Shown here: piece after piece, positions 26,199 through 34,344 of the stretch
Numbering within the stretch: the stretch's first letter is position 1
How the letters are laid out: each line of letters opens with the position of its first letter
NCBI RefSeq assembly: GCF_016462945.1
Contig: NZ_JAEMSG010000012.1
Location: 1 to 44,758 of the forward strand
From: Mycolicibacterium sp.
Lineage (GTDB): Bacteria; Actinomycetota; Actinomycetes; Mycobacteriales; Mycobacteriaceae
Reading direction: 5' to 3'
DNA: 44,758 nucleotides
Position numbers and translations under genes: made by a program
The notes under the pieces: generated by a model
The model's database searches: none
Seen by the model: the letters and a program-made list of their open reading frames with translations, nothing else
Told to the model about the DNA's origin: nothing

Positions 26199-27001
26199 AT
26201 CGTGTACCGCAGATTGCGAGCGGCGCGCTCACCGAGTTCGGCGTCGCCGGTCCAGGTGATGTCGCGCGCGTCGATGGGGCCCTGCGGGTCGATGCGGCCG
26301 CAGGCCAGCTGGATGAATGTGGTCGAGTCGGTACTGACCTTGACGTTCGGATTGTCCAGGTGCTCAACCTGTTTGGCTCGCCCGTCGACGGCGACCGCAT
26401 ACTCGGCCGTGATCGGTCCGGTGAGGCGGAAGACGATACTGCTGCCGTCGGGAAGGCCCACCTTCTTGCCCACGATATAGCTGAGTGAGCCTTCCACTTC
26501 GGCCAGTGCGATCTCGGCGGCCACCCCGGTGTCCTCAGTCGACAGGCCCAACGGCGTGGTGATATCGCGCTCGTGGACCCAGAAATCGAACACCCGGATC
26601 GCCATAAACTTTCCATACGTGCCCGGACCCACCGGAGTAAATGACGGGCGCTCCACATCAGCCTGCGACAGCGCGGCCAGATCGTGCCGACGGCTGGCGA
26701 AGACCTCGCGAACCCTATCCAGATACTGCGCCCCGTGCAGACCGGCCGTCTGTGCCAGGAACTCCCCTGCACGCTCGAATGGCGGCATCTCGGTGGCGTC
26801 GGCGGGTAGCCAGCCGGCCAGCACCGCCTCGACACTGGTCAGGTGGTCGACAACCCCCCGCACGGTCCATTCCGGGCACAGTGATTGCACCTGCCACTGG
26901 GCCTCATTCAGGCCGGCACACAATGCTTCCACCGCGGAATAGCAGTCGTTCAACGCGGTACGGAGTTCCTCGGCGCTGCGCGTTACCGTCGTTGATGCCA
27001 T
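26195..27001 (-). CDS. Mycothiol-dependent maleylpyruvate isomerase-like (DinB/MDMPI) protein
   Basis: A 268-residue protein with a strong GGAGG site before the ATG at 26999-27001. The DinB-like N-terminal helical bundle has possible metal ligands His53 (VVDHLTSVE) and Asp139-xxx-His143 (DFWVHERD). The C-terminal part resembles the SCP2-like domain of the MDMPI superfamily. Members use mycothiol or other thiols to act on unsaturated acids or conjugates. It is coupled to the CPWA oxidoreductase and diverges from the PhlG-like gene, so a joint role is possible. Confidence 0.8.
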   Translation of the reverse strand: MASTTVTRSAEELRTALNDCYSAVEALCAGLNEAQWQVQSLCPEWTVRGVVDHLTSVEAVLAGWLPADATEMPPFERAGEFLAQTAGLHGAQYLDRVREVFASRRHDLAALSQADVERPSFTPVGPGTYGKFMAIRVFDFWVHERDITTPLGLSTEDTGVAAEIALAEVEGSLSYIVGKKVGLPDGSSIVFRLTGPITAEYAVAVDGRAKQVEHLDNPNVKVSTDSTTFIQLACGRIDPQGPIDARDITWTGDAELGERAARNLRYTM

Positions 27002-27084
27002 GTTCGAAATCCTCCGTAGCCCAGAGCGTCGGGGCATTTCCCAGACCGGACCCCCACGTTAGTAGTCCAGCGTAAAGAAAAATG

Positions 27085-27099
27085 GCCAGATTTACTAGG
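27085..27099. promoter_or_regulatory. Palindromic motif upstream of the PhlG-like gene
   Basis: GCCAG-ATTTA-CTAGG occurs in the divergent gap between the MDMPI-like and PhlG-like genes. A near copy, GCCAG-GTTTA-CTGGC, lies at 27924-27938 just upstream of the TetR gene; 12 of 15 bases agree. The second copy is a perfect 5-5-5 palindrome but sits inside the PhlG-like gene's 3' end. These may be operator sites of the TetR protein encoded next door. Confidence 0.4.
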
Positions 27100-27161
27100 C
27101 GGACATATATAAATGACATTAGGGTAGCGTCCGAGCTCTTCTCCTAGACGGAACGCCACTC

Positions 27162-27944
27162 ATGACTGACTCGTATCTGGGCTACCGGGGCAAGGACGCC
27201 GATACCGAATGGGGCTCGTTCTACAACCCCGCGATGGCGCCGTTGCCGGCCGATGTCGTCACCGCACTCGAGCACGGCCCCCAGGCCGATCAGGTGATGC
27301 TGGCGTTAGACGACGCGGCGACGATTCTCGATGAGGGCTACCACCAGACCGAGAACGGCTTCGCACACCTGCACGGTGGTGGCATCCACGTCTCGGTACG
27401 CACCGATATGCCCGGGGTGACGCCGCAGATGTGGTCGTGGTGGTTCGGTTGGCACGGCAGCGAATCGAGCCGTTACAAGCTGTGGCACCCGCGCGCGCAC
27501 GTCTCCGCGCGTTGGGATGACACCGACGGCGAAGGCCGTTACGTCGGCCGGACGTCGATCATCGAGGAGTACATCGGCTCGACGTTCGTCCATGGCGGTA
27601 TCTCCTTCATCGAGCCGAACCAAATCGGACTTGATCCGACCAAGCTTGGCGATGGTATTGCGGTGTGCGCTCGGGTGGTCTCACCGCAGCTGCCCGTCGA
27701 GTTGGGTTCGATGATCCATCACGTGCGGCCCATCCCCGGCGGCAGCGAGATGCGGTCCCGGTTTTGGATGGGCGGCCAGTTCGTGTCGGTTCGCCGGGGT
27801 AACCGCCTAACCGATAGGGCAATCCAGCCGATCGTGGCCCGCCAACTTCCCGCCGCGCGCGATACCCTGGTGCACTGCGCCCAGGAGATGAACCATCTCG
27901 CCGGGATCCTGCCGGCCATCTATGCCAGGTTTACTGGCGGGTAG
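27162..27944 (+). CDS. PhlG-like (2,4-diacetylphloroglucinol hydrolase family) protein
   Basis: A 260-residue protein resembling DAPG hydrolase PhlG, a zinc enzyme that cleaves a carbon-carbon bond in acylphloroglucinols. Matching segments include MPGVTPQMWSWWFGWHGSES, YKLWHPRAHVSARW and HHVRPIPGGSEMRSRFWMGG, which hold candidate His and Glu metal ligands. The gene diverges from the mycothiol-linked pair, and a TetR gene follows 38 bases downstream on the same strand. Mycobacteria are not known to make phloroglucinols, so an environmental or plant-derived ketone is a possible substrate. Confidence 0.75.
   Translation: MTDSYLGYRGKDADTEWGSFYNPAMAPLPADVVTALEHGPQADQVMLALDDAATILDEGYHQTENGFAHLHGGGIHVSVRTDMPGVTPQMWSWWFGWHGSESSRYKLWHPRAHVSARWDDTDGEGRYVGRTSIIEEYIGSTFVHGGISFIEPNQIGLDPTKLGDGIAVCARVVSPQLPVELGSMIHHVRPIPGGSEMRSRFWMGGQFVSVRRGNRLTDRAIQPIVARQLPAARDTLVHCAQEMNHLAGILPAIYARFTGG
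27924..27938. promoter_or_regulatory. Perfect palindrome near the TetR gene
   Basis: GCCAG-GTTTA-CTGGC is a perfect 5-5-5 palindrome 44 bases before the TetR start, at the very end of the PhlG-like coding sequence. It parallels the 27085-27099 motif. It may be part of an autoregulatory operator, though its position in coding DNA leaves chance possible. Confidence 0.4.
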
Positions 27945-27958
27945 CGCGAAAGATTCCC

Positions 27959-27982
27959 GTAGAACCGTCTACTATTTCGTCC
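27959..27982 (+). promoter_or_regulatory. Candidate leaderless promoter and palindrome of the TetR gene
   Basis: TACTAT (27970-27975) is a good -10 hexamer seven bases before the ATG at 27983, so transcription would start at or next to the start codon. GTAGAACCGTCTAC (27959-27972), a 5-4-5 palindrome, overlaps it and could be the repressor's own site. Confidence 0.5.
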
Positions 27983-28618
27983 ATGGAGGCTACCGCGACC
28001 AAACGCGGCCGAGGCCGGCCCCGGATCCACGAGGATGACGTGCTCCTGGAGGCCGCCTTCAGGGCTTTCGCGGCCGACGGCTACGAGGGCATGTCAGTGC
28101 GGACGGTGGCAACTGAGCTTGGCCTGAGCCACGGCGCGCTGAACCGGCGCTTCGGCAGCAAGTGGAACATCTTCGAAGCCGCGATCACCCACGGCTTTGC
28201 AAACATGATCGCGGCGATGCAAGCCGAACGGGCCGCCCGTCAGGCACCTGCCGACGATCTCGCGGCGGTGCGTGAGCTAATCCGCAGCTTCATGGTGGTC
28301 AATGAACCTCGGCCTGAGTTCTGCCAGTTGATGAATATGGAGGGTCTGCGCCGAACCCCGCAGCTGGAGTTGATTCTTCAGCAGAGCCTCGGAACCCTGG
28401 TGCCGGATTTCAGCGCTCTGTTGCGCCGACTGGAGGCGGCAGGGGTGATCTACCCCATCTCCATGCGGGCGCTGTTCTTCCTGGTGGCCCATGGCGCGGA
28501 AGCGGCATTCAGCCTGACGGGGATCTCGTCGTACTTCGATAAACTCGACGGTCACCTCGACGCCCAGGCACATATCGAGGATATGACCGATCTCATCATG
28601 CGCGGGATCACCCGCTAG
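27983..28618 (+). CDS. TetR-family transcriptional regulator
   Basis: A 211-residue TetR protein. The N terminus has an AT-hook-like KRGRGRPR (7-14), then the HTH with MSVRTVATELGLSHGALNRRFGSK (about 37-60). The C-terminal domain (about 70-205) is ligand-binding in type, with no recognisable specificity. It follows the PhlG-like gene on the same strand and probably regulates that gene and the divergent mycothiol-linked pair. It appears to have its own leaderless promoter. Confidence 0.92.
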   Translation: MEATATKRGRGRPRIHEDDVLLEAAFRAFAADGYEGMSVRTVATELGLSHGALNRRFGSKWNIFEAAITHGFANMIAAMQAERAARQAPADDLAAVRELIRSFMVVNEPRPEFCQLMNMEGLRRTPQLELILQQSLGTLVPDFSALLRRLEAAGVIYPISMRALFFLVAHGAEAAFSLTGISSYFDKLDGHLDAQAHIEDMTDLIMRGITR

Positions 28619-28621
28619 GCC

Positions 28622-28669
28622 TCAGGGTTCCGCGCGCTCAAGGTTCCGCGCGCTCAGGGTTCCGCGCGC
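28622..28669. repeat. Three 16-bp tandem repeats at a gene 3' end
   Basis: Three units TCAGGGTTCCGCGCGC lie head to tail (28622-28637, 28638-28653, 28654-28669), with one base changed in the middle copy. The unit at 28654 contains the stop and last codons of the membrane protein gene, and the two others lie beyond its stop. Because 16 is not a multiple of three, each extra copy shifts frame, but a TGA in each unit ends translation. Confidence 0.85.
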
Positions 28670-29340
28670 TTGGCCTTTGAATCGCCCTCCAGCTCAAGCA
28701 CGTCCCGTATCAGATTTTCATTGATGAAGTCGAACTCAATGTTCTCGACGCTCATGTGGTGACGCACCCTGTTGAAGAACTCATTGACCGCCGAGTTGTA
28801 CTTGAAGGCGGCATGCCGATTGAGCTCTGGCACTGCTGCGGCGGTCAGCCGCATGGCCATCGCGGTGTAGACGACGCGTTGGGCAGCGTCGGCGACATCG
28901 GCCGGAGCCACCAGCCGAATTTCGGACAGCAGCGAGGTGAATTGACCGACTTCGTCATCGAGAACTCCAGTCTCCCTGATGAGCCGCACCAGAATCTGCA
29001 TCCGGCTCCCGCCGGCTTCGATCGCGGGATAGATCTCTCGGGCGGCCTCGAGGAGTTCGCGGTCATCGGTCTCCGGGGATATCACCGTGGCGGCCGCAGG
29101 CCCCCACCGCTGGGCGATCCGTTCCAGCGCGGCCGGACCCACATCGAGCTTCTGGATCCCGATGATGAACGCCATCGCTCCTTCACGAAGGTGTGCGTTG
29201 CGTTGCCGCGACTCCTCGGTGGCAATGGTGCGGTCGTGCATTTTGGAGGAACTCCAGTACCCGACAAGGCCACCGATCAGGGTGCCCAACAGGCCTGTTG
29301 CCGCAGTAATGCCCAGACTGATCAAGCCGGAGGTGTCCAT
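28654..29340 (-). CDS. Single-pass membrane protein of unknown function
   Basis: A 228-residue protein with one predicted N-terminal helix (LISLGITAATGLLGTLIGGL, about 5-24) followed by a long, mostly helical cytoplasmic or periplasmic part with coiled-coil-like stretches (RTIATEESRQRNAHLREG). The ATG at 29338-29340 has GGAAG upstream; another at 29355 would add five residues. No family was recognised. Its C terminus KRAEP comes from the tandem repeat at 28654-28669, so this end may vary among strains. Confidence 0.75.
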   Translation of the reverse strand: MDTSGLISLGITAATGLLGTLIGGLVGYWSSSKMHDRTIATEESRQRNAHLREGAMAFIIGIQKLDVGPAALERIAQRWGPAAATVISPETDDRELLEAAREIYPAIEAGGSRMQILVRLIRETGVLDDEVGQFTSLLSEIRLVAPADVADAAQRVVYTAMAMRLTAAAVPELNRHAAFKYNSAVNEFFNRVRHHMSVENIEFDFINENLIRDVLELEGDSKAKRAEP

Positions 29341-29429
29341 GATTGCTTCCGCCATTCAGCCGGCCGACGACATACTTGCGTCGCGCCTGCGAATAATATC
29401 CTGCGGCGGGTGCCCGGCGTATGCGCGTT

Positions 29430-29993
29430 CTAGTAGGTGCTGCTGCGCAGCACGATCTCGGCGGCCAGTTGCGCCGTCGACTCCGCGGCACTGCGTCGGC
29501 TGGCGAACTCCACCAGGCGATAGTCGCCGTAGACAAACCGCTGGCTGGCCTTGGCCATGGCGCGGGCGGCCGGGCTGGTGACCAAGACCGTGGTGTTCAT
29601 CTCGACCGCCGGGCAGTCCGGATCCCGGATCACCCCGTGCGGATCAGCGACCCTGGGATGCCCGCGGTCGATGACCACCAACCCGGTGAACCGGTCGGGC
29701 CGCATCGCGGCCGCCTCCCACGCGAGTTCGGCACCGAACCGGTCACCGACGAGCACCGCCCACGGCACCTCGAGGGTGTCGAGAATTGCCACCACAGCCT
29801 TGGGATGCAGTCGGGGATCGGCTCCGATGACCACGGTCCGCACCGAAGCGATATGAAGCCGTTGACACAGGGTGTCGTAGGCGGCCGGCGCGTGTTGTGC
29901 GGCGCCGATCAGAGCGACATAGGGCCCCCTTTCCGGTCCGTTGACACTCACCGGCACCGGAAAGCCGTCGACAGTCATCAACGTCGCAGCCAT
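29430..29993 (-). CDS. Alpha/beta hydrolase-fold protein lacking the catalytic serine
   Basis: A 187-residue protein with an alpha/beta hydrolase-like layout: YVALIGAAQHAPAAYDTLCQ, the elbow LVGDRFGAELAWEAA, and GLVVIDRGHP. In the elbow GDRFG (83-87) Arg85 replaces the nucleophile of GxSxG. The chain is also short and lacks a clear cap and late His. It is therefore probably a non-enzymatic or altered family member. The start ATG at 29991-29993 has a weak GGGCGG before it; ATG at 29978 is an alternative. Confidence 0.7.
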   Translation of the reverse strand: MAATLMTVDGFPVPVSVNGPERGPYVALIGAAQHAPAAYDTLCQRLHIASVRTVVIGADPRLHPKAVVAILDTLEVPWAVLVGDRFGAELAWEAAAMRPDRFTGLVVIDRGHPRVADPHGVIRDPDCPAVEMNTTVLVTSPAARAMAKASQRFVYGDYRLVEFASRRSAAESTAQLAAEIVLRSSTY

Positions 29994-30057
29994 CCGCCCA
30001 CGCTACTGGGCGCCACCACGTCATGAACCGGTTTCCGGCAGCAATCTCAGGGGCAGC

Positions 30058-30723
30058 TCAGGAAGATCGGATCCTGGCGACCTGTTTGGTGAAGACGTCC
30101 AAGAATGTCTGTGGCAGTTCAGCTTTGGGCTCGATCCGTGGGTTACCGGCCGGTAGCGCAATAGCGAAAACCGCAAGCTCGCCCACGTTCCGGAATGCCA
30201 TGTAAATGCTGCTCGCCGCGTTTCGGAGCGTCATGGTCTGCAGGTAACCCAACCCACCCGGCTCGAGGCCGGCCAACTCGGCGGTGGTGATGGGGATGCC
30301 CGGGGAGTCGGGGTCGAAGAAGGCCTCGAACCTCGCGCAGCGACTGGCCGCCGCTTCGATCTTGTCCAGATCAAGATTCCACGACAGCAGGGTCATCGCG
30401 ATTCGTGCCCCGTCATAGGAGACGGCGTACTTGGCCGCACTCCCCGGGCCGCGTTCGGCCGACTGCGCGATCACATTGGTCAGGGCATTGGAGCAACCCT
30501 GTGGCCGCGAGAGCATCGGAGGGGGTTCCCCCGCACCGTCGGGCTGTCCGGGCTTGTCGATGATCCGGTCGTATTGGACGCCGGGCGGAAAATCGTTTTC
30601 GCGCAACAGTGCCTGCTCAAGGACGGCACCCGGCCACGTTGCGGTGCCCGACACCGTGGTGCCGCAGCCGGTGAGAATCAGGGCCCCGGTCAGAACTGCC
30701 GCCACCGCTGCCCGACCCGCCAT
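30058..30723 (-). CDS. Conserved lipoprotein of unknown function (DUF5642-like)
   Basis: A 221-residue lipoprotein. The signal peptide ends in ILTGC with Cys20, and the mature start CGTTVSGTA is common in mycobacterial lipoproteins. The later body has RENDFPPGVQYD, RPQGCSNAL and a Cys in ASRCARFEA, so a disulphide is possible. A DUF5642-type relation is tentative. Its immediate upstream region is an array of 33-bp repeats (30743-30841), which could affect its promoter spacing. Confidence 0.8.
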   Translation of the reverse strand: MAGRAAVAAVLTGALILTGCGTTVSGTATWPGAVLEQALLRENDFPPGVQYDRIIDKPGQPDGAGEPPPMLSRPQGCSNALTNVIAQSAERGPGSAAKYAVSYDGARIAMTLLSWNLDLDKIEAAASRCARFEAFFDPDSPGIPITTAELAGLEPGGLGYLQTMTLRNAASSIYMAFRNVGELAVFAIALPAGNPRIEPKAELPQTFLDVFTKQVARIRSS

Positions 30724-30742
30724 GGGCTTCAGCGTAGGCGAC

Positions 30743-30841
30743 GCGTCAGCGTTGGCACCCCAGCGAGCTGGAGATGCGTCAGCGTCGGCACCCCAGCGAG
30801 CTGGAGATGCGTCAGCGTTGGCACCCCAGCGAGCTGGAGAT
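30743..30841. repeat. Three 33-bp tandem repeats between cobQ and a lipoprotein gene
   Basis: Three direct units of 33 bp (30743-30775, 30776-30808, 30809-30841) each begin GCGTCAGCGTTGGCACC and differ by one base in the middle copy. The last unit contains the cobQ stop codon and its final codons (minus strand), and the array ends 19 bases from the lipoprotein start. It is a VNTR-like array with no spacers, so it is not CRISPR. Confidence 0.9.
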
Positions 30842-32314
30842 GGTCGGGCGGGCCGGTGATGAGCCGTCCAACAGTCCCAGGACGGCGTCGAGGTCCAGGT
30901 GAGCGGTCAGCAGGTCGGCCATCAGATCCCACTGGGCATCGCGACGGGCAGACACGTTGACATCCGGCGCCACGCGAAATCCGGGCCGGCCCGCAGCCGC
31001 GGCAGCGCCGGTAAGCCAGTCCCGCCGGAAGTCATCGTTATCGAACAATCCGTGCCAATGGGTGCCGAACACCCGATCGCGGGCGTACCCCTGGGCCGTG
31101 CCAGCGGCCTCGAACCAGGTGGCCTCGGCGCAGCGAACCACCTGTCCGTGGTGGATCTCGTAACCGGCCAGCGGGCTTTCCCAGCGGCGCAACTCCTTAT
31201 CCGCGGCGAATGCGATATCGGCGTCGAGCAGGCCGAGTCCGGCCACGCTGCCGCGCCGGCTCTCAACGGTGTCCTCGATACGCCGGCACAGCATCTGAAA
31301 GCCGCCGCAGATACCGAGCACCACTCCGGGGTGCGCCACGATGGCATCGGCCAGGCCGCGATCACGCAGCCATTCCAGATCAGCGACGGTGGCCTTGCTG
31401 CCCGGTATGACGACGACATCGGCGTCAGCCAAATCGGCGGGCTCGCTGACCCAGCGGACCAGCACCCCGGGTTCGCAGGCCAGTGCCTCGATATCGGTGG
31501 AGTTGGAGATCCGGGGCAGCCTGATGGCCGCGACCCGCAGCACCTGCCGGCCGTGTGGGGGTGCCGGTACCCCGACGAGCGCGCCGGTCACTGCGGACAG
31601 CGAATCTTCAGCGTCCAGCCACAACTCGTCGCTATAGGGCACCACGCCGTAGGTGGGCCGGCCGGTGAGCGCGGCCAACTGATCCAGACCGGGCGCCAGC
31701 AGTGCCGGATCGCCACGGAACTTATTGATGATGAATCCCGCGATGAGCGCTTGATCCTCCGGCGACAGCACAGCCACCGTGCCGAACAGGTGCGCCAGCA
31801 CGCCGCCGCGATCGATATCGCCGACCACGACGACGGGCAGGTTCGCCGCGCGGGCCAGTCCCATATTCGCCAGATCGGTTGCGCGCAAATTGATTTCGGC
31901 GGGTGACCCGGCACCCTCACAGATCACCACGTCGAACTCGGCTCGCAACCCGGCGAGTTCCTCGGCGACCACACCGGCCAGTCGATCGCGATAGGTGATG
32001 TAGTCGGTCGCGCTGACGGTGCCGATCGGCCGGCCTCGCACCAGCAGTTGGGAGGTCCGGTCACTGCCGGGCTTGAGCAGTACCGGGTTGAATCGGACAC
32101 TGGGCGCCAGACCGGCGGCCCGCGCCTGCATACCCTGGGCCCGGCCGATCTCGCCACCGTCGACCGCGACCACCGAATTGTTGCTCATATTCTGTGCCTT
32201 GAACGGCGCGACCCGAATTCCCTTGCGCACCAACAGTCTGCACAAACCTGCGACCACCATCGACTTACCGGCATCGGAAGTGGTGCCGGCGATGAGGAGC
32301 GCGCCGCCGCTCAC
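30812..32314 (-). CDS. cobQ: Adenosylcobyric acid synthase
   Basis: A 500-residue CobQ from the GTG at 32312-32314; a longer frame from 32359 runs into a hairpin. It has the P-loop [20 protein letters not shown], and a glutamine amidotransferase domain with GICGGFQML. It amidates four side chains of adenosylcobyrinic a,c-diamide using glutamine. The C-terminal [17 protein letters not shown] partly comes from the tandem repeat and is not a family feature. In M. tuberculosis cobQ1 is elsewhere (recalled as Rv0255c), so this location is different. Confidence 0.94.
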   Translation of the reverse strand: MSGGALLIAGTTSDAGKSMVVAGLCRLLVRKGIRVAPFKAQNMSNNSVVAVDGGEIGRAQGMQARAAGLAPSVRFNPVLLKPGSDRTSQLLVRGRPIGTVSATDYITYRDRLAGVVAEELAGLRAEFDVVICEGAGSPAEINLRATDLANMGLARAANLPVVVVGDIDRGGVLAHLFGTVAVLSPEDQALIAGFIINKFRGDPALLAPGLDQLAALTGRPTYGVVPYSDELWLDAEDSLSAVTGALVGVPAPPHGRQVLRVAAIRLPRISNSTDIEALACEPGVLVRWVSEPADLADADVVVIPGSKATVADLEWLRDRGLADAIVAHPGVVLGICGGFQMLCRRIEDTVESRRGSVAGLGLLDADIAFAADKELRRWESPLAGYEIHHGQVVRCAEATWFEAAGTAQGYARDRVFGTHWHGLFDNDDFRRDWLTGAAAAAGRPGFRVAPDVNVSARRDAQWDLMADLLTAHLDLDAVLGLLDGSSPARPTISSSLGCQR

Positions 32315-32324
32315 TTCTTCCCGC

Positions 32325-32382
32325 CGAGCAGACGTAAAATCGCACTCCGGAGCGCCCAATCGTGCGAGTTTGCGTCTGCTCG
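32325..32382. terminator. Hairpin between map and cobQ
   Basis: Two 21-base arms (32325-32345 and 32362-32382) pair with two mismatches around a 16-base loop; the core is CGAGCAGACG / CGTCTGCTCG. Similar GAGCAGACG palindromes are common in mycobacterial intergenic DNA. It lies between two minus-strand genes and may end map transcripts before cobQ. No U-tract is seen, so a dispersed repeat is the alternative. Confidence 0.6.
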
Positions 32383-32396
32383 CGACAGGAGCAGGC

Positions 32397-33257
32397 TCAC
32401 GGCGCGAGCGTCAAAATCTCGGCGCCGTCTTGGGTCACGACGAGCGTGTGCTCGAACTGGGCAGTCCACCTGCGGTCCTTGGTGACCACCGTCCAGCCGT
32501 CATCCCAGATCTCATAATCCAGAGAGCCCAGATTGATCATCGGTTCGATGGTGAACGTCATACCCGGCTCCAGCACTGTCTCCACGCTGGGCTGGTCATA
32601 GTGCAGAACCACCAGTCCGTTGTGGAAGGTCGTTCCGATCCCGTGACCGGTGAAGTCCCGAACGACGTTGTAGCCGAACCGATTCGCGTATACCTCAATC
32701 ACCCGGCCGACCACCGACAGTGCCCGGCCGGGCTTGACGGCCTTGATGGCACGCATAGTCGCCTCATGTGTGCGTTCGACCAGTAGCCGGTGTTCGTCGC
32801 TTACGTCGCCGGCCAGGAAGGTGGCATTGGTGTCGCCGTGCACACCGTCGATGTACGCGGTCACGTCGATATTGACGATGTCGCCCTCGGCCACCACCGT
32901 CGAGTCCGGGATGCCGTGGCAGATGATCTCGTTGAGTGAGGTGCAGCAGGACTTCGGAAAGCCCCGGTAGCCCAACGTAGACGGGTAGGCGCCGTGGTCG
33001 ACCATGTAGTCGTGGGCGATACGGTCGAGTTCGTCGGTGCTCACCCCGGGCGCCACAGCCCTACCGGCCTCGGCCAGCGCTCCGGCCGCGATACGTCCGG
33101 CCACTCGCATCTTCTCGATCACCTCGGGGGTTTGCACCCAGGGTTCGTCGCCCTCAGCCGCGGTGGACCGTCCCACGTATTCGGGCCGCGGAATCGACTT
33201 CGGCACCGGCAGGGTCGGTGAGACGAACCCGGAACGAAGGGGGCTACGCACTGGCAT
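32397..33257 (-). CDS. map: Methionine aminopeptidase, type Ic
   Basis: A 286-residue MetAP that removes initiator Met. The five metal ligands are visible: Asp131, Asp142 (GDTNATF), His205 (GHGIG), Glu238 (TIEPMI) and Glu269 (QFEHTL), plus His114. The N-terminal extension (about 1-40) with [14 protein letters not shown] is typical of the actinobacterial Ic form. It closely matches recalled M. tuberculosis MapB (Rv2861c). The start is the ATG at 33255-33257, preceded by GAGG; a GTG three codons upstream is less likely. Confidence 0.96.
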   Translation of the reverse strand: MPVRSPLRSGFVSPTLPVPKSIPRPEYVGRSTAAEGDEPWVQTPEVIEKMRVAGRIAAGALAEAGRAVAPGVSTDELDRIAHDYMVDHGAYPSTLGYRGFPKSCCTSLNEIICHGIPDSTVVAEGDIVNIDVTAYIDGVHGDTNATFLAGDVSDEHRLLVERTHEATMRAIKAVKPGRALSVVGRVIEVYANRFGYNVVRDFTGHGIGTTFHNGLVVLHYDQPSVETVLEPGMTFTIEPMINLGSLDYEIWDDGWTVVTKDRRWTAQFEHTLVVTQDGAEILTLAP

Positions 33258-33267
33258 ATTCCTCACA

Positions 33268-33867
33268 TTAACGGCGGCGCAACGGCTTCAACGGGCCTCG
33301 ACTGCGCACCGACCGCTTAGGTCCACGAATCGTCACCGAGCCCATCACGATTCGGCCGGTCAACACCACATGCGGCCTGCCCTCGCCGGGTGGGTCCTTA
33401 CGGCGATCGCGGGCGCTGCCGCCGTAGACGATCACATCATCGATCGACGCGCTGGCCCCGTCCGGGAGCCGGATGTCCAGCGACCCGCGGACCAGGTCCA
33501 ACTCGATCACCACGACCGGCCCGGCGAAGCGGGCGCTGGTCAGGTCGAGGTCCACCGAACCCACCCGGCGCACCAGAGCCAGTCGGGTCGGGACCATCCA
33601 CTCGCCGTGGCGGCGCAGCGAGCCCAACCAGCCGCGCAGCTCGAGTCGGTCGGCCGAGGAGGTAGCAATGGCACCCGGACCCGGAAGGTCTTCGATCAAG
33701 GCTTCGAGGTCGACCGGTTGGCGGGCCGTCGACACCTGCGCCGAGCGCTCCTCGAACTCGCCGATATCGATCAACCCGAGCGCAACGGCGTTGTGCAGCC
33801 GCCGCAGCGTGCCGTTGCGATCAGCATCAGACAACCGCAACGCGGGGGTGCTTTCGATCTCGGTCAT
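33268..33867 (-). CDS. DUF1707-domain protein
   Basis: A 199-residue protein. The N-terminal DUF1707 module [32 protein letters not shown] is clear. The C-terminal part is beta-rich, with [32 protein letters not shown], as in LiaF/DUF2154-like domains, and no membrane helix is obvious. DUF1707 proteins occur often in actinobacteria and are of unknown function. It lies 10 bp upstream of map on the same strand and may be co-transcribed. It diverges from the Rieske lipoprotein gene, 39 bp away. Confidence 0.87.
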   Translation of the reverse strand: MTEIESTPALRLSDADRNGTLRRLHNAVALGLIDIGEFEERSAQVSTARQPVDLEALIEDLPGPGAIATSSADRLELRGWLGSLRRHGEWMVPTRLALVRRVGSVDLDLTSARFAGPVVVIELDLVRGSLDIRLPDGASASIDDVIVYGGSARDRRKDPPGEGRPHVVLTGRIVMGSVTIRGPKRSVRSRGPLKPLRRR

Positions 33868-33892
33868 GGCCTTTCTAACTTACCTTCTGCAC

Positions 33893-33898
33893 TAAACT
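33893..33898 (+). promoter_or_regulatory. Probable leaderless promoter of the Rieske gene
   Basis: TAAACT (33893-33898) is a good -10 hexamer eight bases before the ATG at 33907, and no clear Shine-Dalgarno sequence is present. This is the usual layout of leaderless transcripts, which are common in mycobacteria. Confidence 0.45.
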
Positions 33899-33906
33899 CC
33901 CCGACT

Positions 33907-34344
33907 ATGTCCGATTTACCAAGAAGAACCGTCCTCGGTGCCGCCGTCGCCGGTGCCGCCGCCGTTCCCCTGGCCGCCTGCAGCAAGTCCGCCGATGCGC
34001 CACCGGCGGAGACCACCCAGAAGGCCGGCCAAGCCCTGGCCGCCGTCGCCGACGTTCCGGTGGGGTCCGCGATTGTCGCGCACGGCACCCTGATCAGCCA
34101 GCCATCCCCCGGGGTGTTCAAGGGGTTCGTCGCCAAGTGCACACACGCCGGCTGCGCAGTGGGCGTCCGGGACGGTGCCGTGATCTGCCCGTGCCACGGC
34201 AGCCGGTTCAACTTTGCCGGTGCCGTGACCCAGGGCCCCGCGACCGAGCCGCTGACCCCCCGGGCGGTGGCGGTCCAGGGCGGCGAAATCGTTGTCGCCG
34301 AAGCGAATTCCGCCGCCGCGGACCCCTCCGCATCGATCAGATGA
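33907..34344 (+). CDS. Tat-exported Rieske [2Fe-2S] lipoprotein
   Basis: A 145-residue protein. PRRTVLGAA (Arg6-Arg7) is a Tat signal and LAAC with Cys25 a possible lipidation site. The Rieske ligands are Cys78 and His80 in CTHAGC, Cys94 and His97 in CPCHGS; Cys83 and Cys96 can form the stabilising disulphide. It is a small electron-transfer protein on the outer face of the membrane. Its stop overlaps the convergent haem peroxidase gene by eight bases. A role as electron donor for the neighbouring peroxidase is speculative. Confidence 0.9.
   Translation: MSDLPRRTVLGAAVAGAAAVPLAACSKSADAPPAETTQKAGQALAAVADVPVGSAIVAHGTLISQPSPGVFKGFVAKCTHAGCAVGVRDGAVICPCHGSRFNFAGAVTQGPATEPLTPRAVAVQGGEIVVAEANSAAADPSASIR

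Noticed and set aside
30743-30841. CRISPR-like array
   Set aside because: Three direct units lie head to tail without any spacers, and no cas genes are in the window.
30729-30932. A short minus-strand frame with repeated [11 protein letters not shown] units
   Set aside because: It is the translation of the 33-bp repeat in an open frame overlapping cobQ; no evidence that it is expressed.
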